DNA of 6,490 bases from Methanosarcina sp. (GCA_024280975.1 JAMXLQ010000257.1:1-6490), one strand, 5' to 3'; counted from the stretch's first letter, positions 1 through 4,875 are shown. A program made the numbers and translations. The notes: generated from the letters alone by a model not told the origin.

Positions 1-217
1 ACCTATAGCCGCCTTGATGACCGTGGCCGCCATGATGATCGTAGCCGCCTTGATGACCGTGGCCGCCATGATGACCGTGGCCACCGTGGTGATCGTAGCC
101 ACCACGGTTGTAACCGTCATTTGCACTTACCACAGCAGCTGTTACTGACACTACAAAAAGAACTACCGATAAAATAGTCAGTATCTTTTTAATTCTATCA
201 ACTGTTTGTTTCCCCAT
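1..217 (-). CDS. Secreted Gly/His-rich hexapeptide-repeat protein, 5' part only
   Basis: The open frame starts at ATG (217-215) and stays open for 72 codons to the left edge, so the 3' end is missing. A GGGGTG ribosome binding site lies 7 bases before the ATG (minus strand, 230-225), which fixes the start. Residues 1-9 are basic (MGKQTVDRIKK), followed by a hydrophobic stretch to about residue 31 ending VTAAVVSAND, a typical signal peptide or N-terminal anchor. From about residue 33 the chain consists of hexads such as GGYDHH and GGHGHQ with almost no other residue types. Many His side chains suggest binding of divalent metals (Ni, Zn, Cu) outside the membrane, but this is inference from composition; a structural or cell-surface role is equally possible. 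I recognise no named family. The gene is divergent from the kinase-like gene at 828. Confidence 0.8.
   Translation of the reverse strand, partial: MGKQTVDRIKKILTILSVVLFVVSVTAAVVSANDGYNRGGYDHHGGHGHHGGHGHQGGYDHHGGHGHQGGYR
8..107 (-). repeat. 18-bp tandem repeat, about 5.5 units, coding for Gly/His hexads
   Basis: Units begin at 8, 26, 44, 62, 80 and 98 (last one partial). The plus-strand form is gccgccNtgatgaYcgtR with few changes. Units alternate in type, giving a higher-order 36-bp period (8-43 nearly equals 44-79). Each unit encodes one hexapeptide GG[YH][DG]H[HQ] of the gene at 1-217. The near-identity at DNA level points to recent expansion or ongoing homogenisation. Confidence 0.9.
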
Positions 218-302
218 TTGTATACACCCCGAATTTTTGTTTAATACGATAGAATTTTAAGGCTGTTAGTTTTTCAGCTCACTTCCGTTAGCAGATACAC
301 TG

Positions 303-314
303 TTTAAATATAAT
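303..314 (-). promoter_or_regulatory. Probable TATA box for the Gly/His-rich gene
   Basis: Read on the minus strand this is ATTATATTTAAA. It would place the transcription start near 280 and give a leader of about 65 bases before the RBS and ATG. An ATTGGTA motif lies directly upstream on the same strand (323-317). The call rests on sequence likeness to archaeal TATA boxes only. Confidence 0.4.
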
Positions 315-375
315 TTTACCAATTATCAAATTAAATTTATTTATAGAGAGGATACTATTGGTAAAATATATCCTC
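313..375. repeat. Two overlapping inverted repeats that exclude each other
   Basis: Pair A is a perfect 11-bp inverted repeat, attttaccaat (313-323) with attggtaaaat (357-367). Pair B is a perfect 7-bp repeat, gaggata (348-354) with tatcctc (369-375). The right arm of A lies in the loop of B, so if both formed as hairpins they could not coexist. Position just upstream of the TATA box at 303-314 makes paired operator sites the simplest reading. Confidence 0.6.
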
Positions 376-379
376 ATAT

Positions 380-403
380 TATATGTCGCTAATTTATATG
401 TCG
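380..403. repeat. Direct repeat tatatgtcg, 15-bp spacing
   Basis: The 9-mer occurs at 380-388 and 395-403. With two more bases on the left the copies are attatatgtcg and tttatatgtcg. It sits in the divergent intergenic region; function unknown. Confidence 0.5.
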
Positions 404-521
404 GTGAAAAATTGCTCCAACTTGTATTACTACGACGGTATTATTTAGCGAATATAATATTAGAAGAAAAATAAATACTAATTATATATAAATATTGAGC
501 TTATCAAAAAATTAACGTCAT

Positions 522-554
522 ATCCCACTTTTTGCAGATGTAAGCAAAGTGGAT
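522..554. repeat. Hairpin in the divergent intergenic region
   Basis: ccacttt (525-531) pairs with aaagtgg (546-552); a further two pairs (at/at) form after one bulged C at 524. The 14-base loop can add an inner gc/gc pair. It lies far from both neighbouring starts, so a terminator or small-RNA element is possible but unsupported. Confidence 0.45.
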
Positions 555-620
555 CGCAAGAATTGAACTAACAACCCATCTTACAAGGACACTGTGAGAA
601 AAGAATAATAAAATAACACG

Positions 621-647
621 GCTGATATCAGCGGGCTCAATCTTGAG
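621..647. repeat. Palindrome gctgatatcagc followed by ctcaa/ttgag hairpin
   Basis: A perfect 12-bp palindrome at 621-632 is followed four bases later by ctcaa-tc-ttgag at 636-647. The first is the shape of a dimeric regulator site. There is no assigned function; it lies about 190 bases upstream of the kinase-like gene. Confidence 0.5.
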
Positions 648-733
648 AGAAGAATAAACTCTTTACAGTGTTACCAATAACAATATAATATATCCAAACT
701 ATTATAGTTACTGTTGCCAATAATGTAAAATCA

Positions 734-775
734 AAAATAAATTGGTAGCTGTTTAAAATAAATTGGTAGTTGTTT
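734..775 (+). repeat. 21-bp tandem repeat upstream of the kinase-like gene
   Basis: Two abutting copies, 734-754 and 755-775, differ at one position only (c749 versus t770). Each holds ATTGGTA (741-747 and 762-768). They end about 25 bases before the candidate TATA element at 800, a place where archaeal activators or repressors bind. This is a candidate operator. Confidence 0.7.
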
Positions 776-795
776 ATTACAATACTAACTTTGAG

Positions 796-807
796 ATGAA
801 AATATAC
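796..807 (+). promoter_or_regulatory. Candidate promoter for the kinase-like gene
   Basis: The stretch atgaaaatatac has a BRE-like purine run then AAATATAC. The element is centred about 25 bases before the GTG at 828, which predicts transcription beginning at or near the start codon. That fits the absence of a Shine-Dalgarno sequence there. The TATA match is imperfect. Confidence 0.35.
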
Positions 808-827
808 TGCGGGAAAAAAATATAACT

Positions 828-1811
828 GTGGAAGTATTCCTGGAAAAGTGGGGGAAATTTGAGGTGGCATCTCGTCATGTTGATACTTTAAACCCTGGGA
901 ACCCTTTCAGGGACTGGCTTGTCAAAGAAGTTGTCGGGCATCGACTCAGAAATAAAAATTGCTCTGTTGAGGTTTTTAAATACAACTCCTCCCATACGGT
1001 CTGCAGGTACCAGTTCAAGGGTGAACACTTTAGCGTCATGGCAAAATTTTTTGCTGAGCCTACCGGTCAGCTGAAAGACTATAACCCTTATAAGGGCATG
1101 ATGAACGAGTATCGGAACCTTAAAAAAGCTGCTTCTGTAATAAATGTTGCCAGACCTCTTGCAATCAATAAGAATTTCAATTGCGTCCTTGTAACCGATC
1201 ATATACCTGGAAAATCTCTGGGCTGGTATATCAGGCATGAAGAAAAGCCTTACGAGAGGCTTGCTGCAGTTGCGCACATGCTCCGACAGCTGCACGAAAA
1301 TACAAAATCTTCTTACAATAAGGAAAACGAATTCAGAAATTATCATGAAGTTCTGGGTCATCTGAAACTGGATCATGACACCAGAGAGACTTTCAATAAA
1401 TTGCTTGGAGAATGGTGGTACAGCTCCCTACTCAACAGGGAATACGGCTGCATGGTTCACAGGGATGTCAACCTTTCCAATTATATTTTTTGCAAAGATG
1501 AACCTTATGCTCTCGATTTTGAGAGTTCCTGGTTCCAAGCACATCCTGTGAGAGATCTAGGAATTCTTACCGCAGAACTTAAAAATGAGTTTGAATTGCA
1601 CAAAGGCGGCGGATGGAAAGCCGAACCGTATATAGGAAATTTTCTCTGGGAATACAGCAGGGATGAAAAAGATTTTACCTATGTTACCAGAGTTTTGCCT
1701 TTTTTTATGAGTATAGGACTTCTTCGCTCTGCAAGGCTTCACAAGAGTAATTATAGAAATTACCTCATCAAAGAAGCATGTGAGTGCTTAAAGGCAATTA
1801 ATTATAGATAA
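828..1811 (+). CDS. APH/choline-kinase-like phosphotransferase (protein-kinase-like fold)
   Basis: This 327-aa protein has the signature of the aminoglycoside phosphotransferase/choline kinase group. Visible elements are a nucleotide-binding lysine in VMAKFF (K73), a helix-C glutamate in MMNEYRNL (E94), the catalytic loop HRDVNLSN (H211, D213, N218), and the metal-binding ALDFESS (D230). After D230 comes HPVRDLGIL, also usual in APH-like kinases. It should move the ATP gamma-phosphate to a hydroxyl on a small molecule, lipid or sugar; the sequence does not tell which, and drug resistance should not be assumed. No signal or membrane segment is seen, so it is probably cytosolic. The start is GTG with no RBS; no ATG occurs in frame before residue 71, beyond which the fold would be broken. 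It has no operon partner. A short T-run (1834-1838) after the stop may end transcription. Confidence 0.8.
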   Translation: MEVFLEKWGKFEVASRHVDTLNPGNPFRDWLVKEVVGHRLRNKNCSVEVFKYNSSHTVCRYQFKGEHFSVMAKFFAEPTGQLKDYNPYKGMMNEYRNLKKAASVINVARPLAINKNFNCVLVTDHIPGKSLGWYIRHEEKPYERLAAVAHMLRQLHENTKSSYNKENEFRNYHEVLGHLKLDHDTRETFNKLLGEWWYSSLLNREYGCMVHRDVNLSNYIFCKDEPYALDFESSWFQAHPVRDLGILTAELKNEFELHKGGGWKAEPYIGNFLWEYSRDEKDFTYVTRVLPFFMSIGLLRSARLHKSNYRNYLIKEACECLKAINYR

Positions 1812-1852
1812 ATTAATACAAACTGGCATATATCTTTTTAGAGAACAAGATT

Positions 1853-2077
1853 TTGATACAAGTACAAAAGCTAATTGTAAACACTATTAGAAAAAAAGGT
1901 AAAGGGTTAGAACCCAATGAAAATGAAAGAACGCAGCCCATCCCTGAAAGGGCAGCGTTTCGGGAGGAAGTGCCACACGAAGGAAAGCCAAAAAACCTTC
2001 GTGCAGTCATGGCTACAGAGTTCATCGTGATTTTCGCAATTGGATGGGAGGACAAGTGCAAGTATCTGCGCGCTTAA
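1853..2077 (+). pseudogene. Open frame with structured DNA; possible TnpB tail / omega-RNA remnant
   Basis: A 74-codon open frame lacks a good RBS or promoter and has no domain I recognise. Its content (GLEPNENERTQ, ERAAFREEVPHEGKP) is polar and unstructured and resembles the variable C-terminal tails of IS200/IS605 TnpB proteins. That resemblance is a recollection of style, not a match. The DNA beneath is strongly folded: gggtt/aaccc (1904-1915), an 11-position stem with one A-A mismatch (1929-1939 with 1950-1960), and a perfect 8-bp stem cacgaagg/ccttcgtg (1976-1983 with 1996-2003). In IS200/IS605 elements the 3' end of tnpB overlaps the guide-like omega RNA, which would explain hairpins inside a coding tail. 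No catalytic part of TnpB is present, so at most this is a remnant. A free-standing structured RNA is the alternative. Confidence 0.25.
1904..2003 (+). ncRNA. Candidate structured RNA with three consecutive hairpins
   Basis: Within 100 bases three hairpins follow each other. Hairpin 1 is gggtt/aaccc at 1904-1915. Hairpin 2 has arms acgcagccc and gggcagcgt (1931-1939, 1950-1958), extended by two A-T pairs and one G-T pair counting from 1929 to 1960, with a 10-base loop. Hairpin 3 is cacgaagg with ccttcgtg and a 12-base loop. The GC content is clearly above the flanks. The strand is assumed from the open frame. Confidence 0.35.
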
Positions 2078-2098
2078 TTAACTATAAAGAAGTCTTGC

Positions 2099-2144
2099 AG
2101 AGTTTTCCTTTTCGTTGCCGTCGCCAATGTTCCCGCAAAACTCT
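2099..2144. repeat. 8-bp inverted repeat agagtttt / aaaactct
   Basis: Arms are at 2099-2106 and 2137-2144 with 30 bases between. It lies between the two hairpin clusters and could be an element end or part of a longer RNA fold. No target-site duplication was seen around it. Confidence 0.4.
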
Positions 2145-2255
2145 ACATATATGTTACTAAAAGAAACCTCTGATTCTTGTGGACAGATTGACAAGGCAAT
2201 TCTTCACCATTTGAAAAACTTAAGAACAAAAATCGAGACTAAAATGAGAGGTAAC

Positions 2256-2354
2256 GGGCGGGGAGATCGATCCCGCCCTGGCTTGAGGGGGGCAGGAGAA
2301 ACTAGAAGACCTGCCCCGATGATGCAGACCAAGACCGTTCAAAGTGATCTGCAT
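2256..2354 (+). ncRNA. Candidate structured RNA: three tandem perfect stems
   Basis: Three perfect stems stand one after another: gggcggg/cccgccc (2256-2262 with 2272-2278), ggggcagg/cctgcccc (2289-2296 with 2310-2317), and atgcaga/tctgcat (2322-2328 with 2348-2354). The first two are GC-rich inside AT-rich DNA. An 88-codon frame starting at a TTG (2115) and ending at 2381 crosses the region, but its product is basic, low in hydrophobics and has no RBS, so I read the DNA as structured rather than as an ordinary gene. The frame's GAGETRRPAP segment again has the flavour of a TnpB tail, so a second IS200/IS605 remnant is an option. I identify no known RNA family. Confidence 0.4.
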
Positions 2355-2481
2355 AGTGAAATCAGTATTAAAATTATTTAAATGTTTTTACAGTGTTCAT
2401 TTCAGATCCAAGATGTCTGATCTTCATAGTATATTCCGAATCTCAATTCGTACAAGCATGCATATGCCAACATCAACTAAA

Positions 2482-2489
2482 TTTATATA
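2482..2489 (+). promoter_or_regulatory. Archaeal TATA box (TTTATATA) upstream of the 56-aa ORF
   Basis: An exact TTTATATA preceded by the A-rich actaaa (BRE-like) predicts a transcription start near 2512. The next plausible coding start is the ATG at 2609, which would give a leader of roughly 95 bases. That leader contains a gtcagt/actgac hairpin (2535-2548). Confidence 0.6.
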
Positions 2490-2608
2490 AGAATTCTAAA
2501 GTTCTGTGCCTTTTTTACGGGAATTAGTAACAGAGTCAGTTTACTGACAAGAGCGTCAACAACCCCACTTCCTGGGAATGGAGCTTTTATTTTATTCTTG
2601 TGTGATGC

Positions 2609-2779
2609 ATGATAACAGAAGAAGAAAAAATTAAGAAGATAAAGCAGGCATTCTCTGAATATGCAAAAGAGAATGAACTTTCAGCTTTCCACTCAATTAA
2701 TTTTTCAATAATAACCTATTCTTTTATGACTTCCAATCTCAAAGTTGCTTTCTCAATAGAGTCTCCGAGTGAACGTTAA
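2609..2779 (+). CDS. Hypothetical 56-aa protein
   Basis: Starts at the ATG (2609) and ends at the TAA (2777-2779). The product opens MITEEEKIKKIKQAFSEYAK, a charged amphipathic helix-like segment, and continues with FHSINFSIITYSFMTS, more hydrophobic and beta-like. Codon use looks like that of the larger genes and a very good TATA box lies at 2482. There is no clear RBS next to the ATG; the nearest ggag (2579-2582) is too far away. Its last 27 bases overlap the end of the convergent membrane-protein gene at 2753-2950. It could be a complete small protein or the surviving N-terminus of a longer gene cut short. I do not recognise a family. Confidence 0.4.
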   Translation: MITEEEKIKKIKQAFSEYAKENELSAFHSINFSIITYSFMTSNLKVAFSIESPSER

Positions 2780-2950
2780 TATAGTATTTTTGTATCCCAT
2801 TAATGCGTCTGTGCTTTTGTCAATTGCATTTAAGAGTACTTGCGCAAGTACTGGATTATTTCTAGTGACACCTATAAGTACAACTATGAAAATCGCTACT
2901 GCTACTAGAACTATACAAACTGTTTTTATAATGGGATCCATCTCTAGCAT
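2753..2950 (-). CDS. Hypothetical 65-aa single-helix membrane protein
   Basis: The product begins MLEMDPIIKTVC and has one strong hydrophobic segment, about residues 7-27 (IIKTVCIVLVAVAIFIVVLI), followed by a polar tail with NAIDKSTDALMGYK and a basic end TFTRRLY. It would be a membrane protein with one helix. Two ATGs are possible, at 2950 and at 2941 (Met4). A TATA element at 2982-2972 on the minus strand is centred about 26 bases before the first ATG, favouring a leaderless message from 2950. A weak purine stretch (tagag) before the second ATG keeps that start open. The 3' end converges with the 56-aa ORF. No family recognised. Confidence 0.5.
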   Translation of the reverse strand: MLEMDPIIKTVCIVLVAVAIFIVVLIGVTRNNPVLAQVLLNAIDKSTDALMGYKNTILTFTRRLY

Positions 2951-2971
2951 TGTATCAATTAATGTTTTTTA

Positions 2972-2982
2972 CTTATAAATAA
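2972..2982 (-). promoter_or_regulatory. TATA box for the 65-aa membrane protein
   Basis: Minus-strand reading is TTATTTATAAG. Spacing to the ATG at 2950 is right for a leaderless transcript. Confidence 0.45.
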
Positions 2983-3024
2983 TTATTCTACAGTTTGCCT
3001 GTTGTGTACTGACTGGCTTTATAG

Positions 3025-3168
3025 ATGAGAAGGAGTTTGCTTTTCACGCTTTTCTATACTAATTTACTGCTTAAACCTGTCGTCCTTTTAATTGGTGATT
3101 TTTACAAAGGTCTTGGTGATGTACCAAAAACCACAATACATCAAAAACACATTTGCCAGATGTTGTAG
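3025..3168 (+). other. Possible 47-aa ORF, perhaps a gene fragment
   Basis: ATG at 3025, TAG at 3166-3168. The product starts MRRSLLFTLFYTNLLLKPVV and continues LLIGDFYKGLGDVPKTT, then a His/Lys-rich end. A hydrophobic start could be a membrane segment. There is no RBS and no TATA box at a suitable distance. Directly after the stop, in the +1 frame, LPDVVANRINKTMKNDSEF continues to about 3231, so this may be the residue of a longer frameshifted gene. No family recognised. Confidence 0.2.
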
Positions 3169-3251
3169 CAAATAGAATTAATAAAACAATGAAAAATGAT
3201 TCCGAATTCATATATGCTGAATGTAAGTACTAAGCTTCTAACTTTCCACTC

Positions 3252-3279
3252 ATACATTTGAAATAATAACAAAATGTAT
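3252..3279. repeat. Hairpin atacattt / aaatgtat
   Basis: A perfect 8-bp stem (3252-3259 with 3272-3279) and 12-base loop stand about 125 bases before the M48 protease ATG. Apart from this and a small taagg/cctta hairpin at 3360-3374, the stretch 3170-3385 shows nothing I can assign. Confidence 0.4.
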
Positions 3280-3388
3280 ATTCTTGTAAGTCTAAGGATT
3301 TATGCTGAGAAACTAACATTTGTGCTTTTACAGAATTTGTTAGACATATTCCCATAAATTAAGGTATCTCCTTAGCGCTTTAATATTG

Positions 3389-3396
3389 GTGGGGGA
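3389..3396 (+). promoter_or_regulatory. Shine-Dalgarno sequence deciding the start of the M48 gene
   Basis: gtggggg within ggtggggg matches archaeal anti-SD pairing and is 7 bases before ATG 3404. An in-frame TTG at 3386 lies upstream of and next to this RBS and is therefore unlikely to be the start. Confidence 0.7.
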
Positions 3397-3403
3397 CGAG
3401 TTA

Positions 3404-4207
3404 ATGTTGGATAATGAAATACAGAAGCTTAGACATCCTGCAGAAATACCTCTTTTTGTTATATGTCTGCTAGTCAGTCTATTTATTTACATCATATTAA
3501 TGGCCGCTCCAATTTTGTTTCCCCAAAAAGTTGGGTTCGAGTATTTACTTGTGGTTCCGGCATCGATTGCCTTTCTTTCATATATTTCCGGGCAAACTTA
3601 TGGAGGAATTAGAGCAAATGGAGTCAAACTTTCAGAGACACAATTTCCAGAATTCTATAATATTATTGAGCGTCTTTCCAAAGAGCTGAACCTAAGTGAA
3701 GTTCCTGAAGCATTTATGATCCAGCAAGGAGGAACGATAAATGCTTTTTCCACTCGCCTGTACTTCAGGAGAAATTACGTAGTTTTTTATGCGGCTGTAG
3801 TTGAAGTTGCATACCGCGAGAAAGATTTAGATTCTCTGGAATTCATAGCTGCTCACGAACTAGGGCACGTAAAAGCTGGGCATGTGACATTGCTTTACAA
3901 TCTTTCCATCTTTCCAGTTACCTTTATTCCTATTCTCAACAACTTTTTATGGAACGCTTTGAGCCGAGCAAGGGAATACACTGCAGACAAAATTGCAATT
4001 AAACTTGCTCCTTCAGGCAAAAAAGGTCTCATGGTTCTTTCTGCAGGAGAGCATCTTTATAAGAATGTAAACTTCGAAGAATATCTGGAGAGGACAAAGA
4101 ATTCTGGAGGGTTCTGGGTCTGGTCAACTAATTTACTTTCAACACATCCTAATCTGATCTGGAGGGTCAGAGCAATCAGTGAAAGTAGCCCTGGAAGAAT
4201 CGTATGA
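3404..4207 (+). CDS. M48-family (HtpX/Ste24-like) membrane zinc metalloprotease
   Basis: The 267-aa product has the M48 layout. Two N-terminal membrane helices (about 16-39 and 46-62) come first. The zinc site HELGH has H151, E152 and H155. A hydrophobic stretch at about 162-184 (LLYNLSIFPVTFIPILNNF) follows, then SRAREYTADKIA, where E191 should be the third zinc ligand and D195 is the usual conserved partner. Near the C-terminus STHPNLIWRV (H248, P249) is the late M48 motif. Such enzymes cleave damaged or misfolded membrane and other proteins at the membrane. The length is close to bacterial HtpX, but similarity is shared with several M48 branches, so I do not give a symbol. It appears to be a single-gene unit: no gene adjoins on either side. 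All key residues are present, so it should be active. Confidence 0.9.
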   Translation: MLDNEIQKLRHPAEIPLFVICLLVSLFIYIILMAAPILFPQKVGFEYLLVVPASIAFLSYISGQTYGGIRANGVKLSETQFPEFYNIIERLSKELNLSEVPEAFMIQQGGTINAFSTRLYFRRNYVVFYAAVVEVAYREKDLDSLEFIAAHELGHVKAGHVTLLYNLSIFPVTFIPILNNFLWNALSRAREYTADKIAIKLAPSGKKGLMVLSAGEHLYKNVNFEEYLERTKNSGGFWVWSTNLLSTHPNLIWRVRAISESSPGRIV

Positions 4208-4238
4208 TATTTCTTCATCCCTATAATTTCTATTATCC

Positions 4239-4245
4239 TTTTTTT
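4239..4245 (+). terminator. Oligo-T terminator after the M48 gene
   Basis: Seven T residues about 32 bases after the stop codon. Archaeal RNA polymerase stops at such runs without needing a hairpin. Confidence 0.5.
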
Positions 4246-4293
4246 GGTAATCTCTAAATAAGTCTGAGTTGTCTTTCATTACAATAATCAAGT

Positions 4294-4322
4294 GATAAAA
4301 TTTTTCTAAAAAATATTTTATC
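4294..4322. repeat. AT-rich hairpin gataaaat / attttatc
   Basis: Eight perfect pairs (4294-4301 with 4315-4322), one T-T mismatch, then three more T-A pairs. It could be a backup transcription stop after the M48 gene. Confidence 0.4.
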
Positions 4323-4400
4323 TTTCAACTTTGATTATAATTAATAAATCATTTGTGGACTTTTTTTCCAAGTCATTTTTAACCCAATCTGAGTAGTATC

Positions 4401-4416
4401 CGAAAGACTTTATATC
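4401..4416 (+). promoter_or_regulatory. Strong BRE/TATA promoter without a normal gene behind it
   Basis: CGAAAG (4401-4406) is a good BRE and CTTTATAT (from 4408) a good TATA box. The transcription start should be near 4438. The following 600 bases hold no plus-strand ORF longer than about 26 codons, so the product may be a small RNA or short peptides (see 4450-4690). Confidence 0.6.
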
Positions 4417-4449
4417 AAATCTGAATATTATGTGCTTTTAGATTCAATT

Positions 4450-4497
4450 ATGACGAAAAATGATCGAAAACTTTTGCTATTTTTTGAAAAAATATAA
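4450..4497 (+). other. Very short ORF (15 aa) just behind the promoter
   Basis: ATG 4450 to TAA 4497, product MTKNDRKLLLFFEKI. The ATG is about 12 bases from the predicted transcription start. It may be a leader peptide, a remnant of a gene start, or chance. Confidence 0.2.
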
Positions 4498-4544
4498 TAA
4501 AAAAGTTAAATAAGATAATACTTTTTAAAAAGGGTGCTGCCCTG

Positions 4545-4690
4545 GTGACACGTGCAGCTTATCAGGAAGAAGAGTTTCTAAAGGTTGCTTTTTCTGAAAA
4601 ACATGAGCTGTGAATAAGATCGGAAACGTTTTAGATGTAGTTGGTTTTTGGGTAACATTCATTCTCTGGCTACGTTTCCGAATAGCCTAA
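4545..4690 (+). other. Two overlapping short ORFs (22 aa and 26 aa)
   Basis: The first runs from GTG 4545 to TGA 4613 (begins MTRAAYQEEEFLKVAF), with an agggtg RBS-like element at 4531-4536. The second starts at a GTG at 4610 that overlaps the first stop as GTGA, and ends with TAA 4688-4690. It begins MNKIGNVLDVVGFWVTFILW and is largely hydrophobic, like one membrane helix. The overlap is the form seen in translational coupling. Alternatively both are pieces of one decayed, frameshifted gene. No family recognised. Confidence 0.25.
4620..4681. repeat. Perfect 10-bp inverted repeat tcggaaacgt / acgtttccga
   Basis: Arms are at 4620-4629 and 4672-4681 with 42 bases between. The two arms frame most of the 26-aa ORF, so they could close an RNA stem, or be ends of a small inserted segment. 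No flanking direct repeat of useful length was seen. Confidence 0.6.
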
Positions 4691-4824
4691 CTGTGTGAAA
4701 CAATTAGAAAAAAAATAAGTGAAGGGATTGCACCCGAGATAGGGAAAGCAGGATTGAAACCGTTTTCTACAATGTTTTTCTCTAACCCTGCAAATTCTTC
4801 TGGAGTCAAAGAAACTTGACTATT
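4687..4824 (-). pseudogene. Fragment resembling part of a ParB-type N-terminal domain
   Basis: On the minus strand an open stretch of 45 codons reads NSQVSLTPEEFAGLEKN then IVENGFNPAFPISGAIP and ends in a hydrophobic tail. The segment LTPEEFAGLEKNIVENGF is like the helix region of ParB/Sulfiredoxin-type domains (pattern: L s xx E a L x x x I x x x G). There is no proper start: the frame is closed by TGA at 4827-4825. Just upstream, other frames carry ATG at 4864-4862 (MQNRKISVFTGQVK) or SGEIVKF, which would join only after a frameshift. The nucleic-acid-binding signature of ParB is absent. I read it as a decayed gene piece; the family call is tentative. Confidence 0.35.
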
Positions 4825-4875
4825 TCACCTGACCTGTAAATACAGAGATCTTTCTATTTTGCATGTAGGAACAAC

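Noticed and set aside
545..598. tRNA 3'-half remnant on the minus strand (CTTGTAA anticodon-like loop, TTCAATT T-loop-like string)
   Set aside because: Spacing between the two loops is two bases short, the anticodon stem pairs poorly, and no 5' half or acceptor partner was found. Probably chance.
637..870. 77-codon minus-strand frame in the divergent intergenic region
   Set aside because: It overlaps the kinase start and its promoter, and its product is low-complexity and hydrophobic from AT-rich DNA, with no RBS or domain.
888..1376. 162-codon minus-strand frame opposite the kinase-like gene
   Set aside because: It is antisense to a gene with clear catalytic motifs, has no domain of its own and no start signals: a shadow frame.
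2115..2381. 88-codon plus-strand frame as an ordinary gene
   Set aside because: TTG start, no RBS, and the coding content follows perfect GC-rich stems. It is better described as structured DNA or a relic.
2686..3271. Repeated ctttccactca (2686 and 3243 areas), each followed by aataataac, as a partial duplication
   Set aside because: An 11-base match at this distance is expected by chance in AT-rich DNA of this length, and the flanks align poorly.
3386..3403. Upstream TTG start for the M48 protease (adds MVGDEL)
   Set aside because: The GGTGG-type RBS overlaps these codons and is placed correctly for the ATG at 3404.
4725..4760. Possible lone CRISPR repeat ending GGATTGAAAC, as in several archaeal repeats
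   Set aside because: Only one copy is present, with no spacers. On the minus strand the same bases encode G-F-N-P inside the ParB-like fragment, which explains them.
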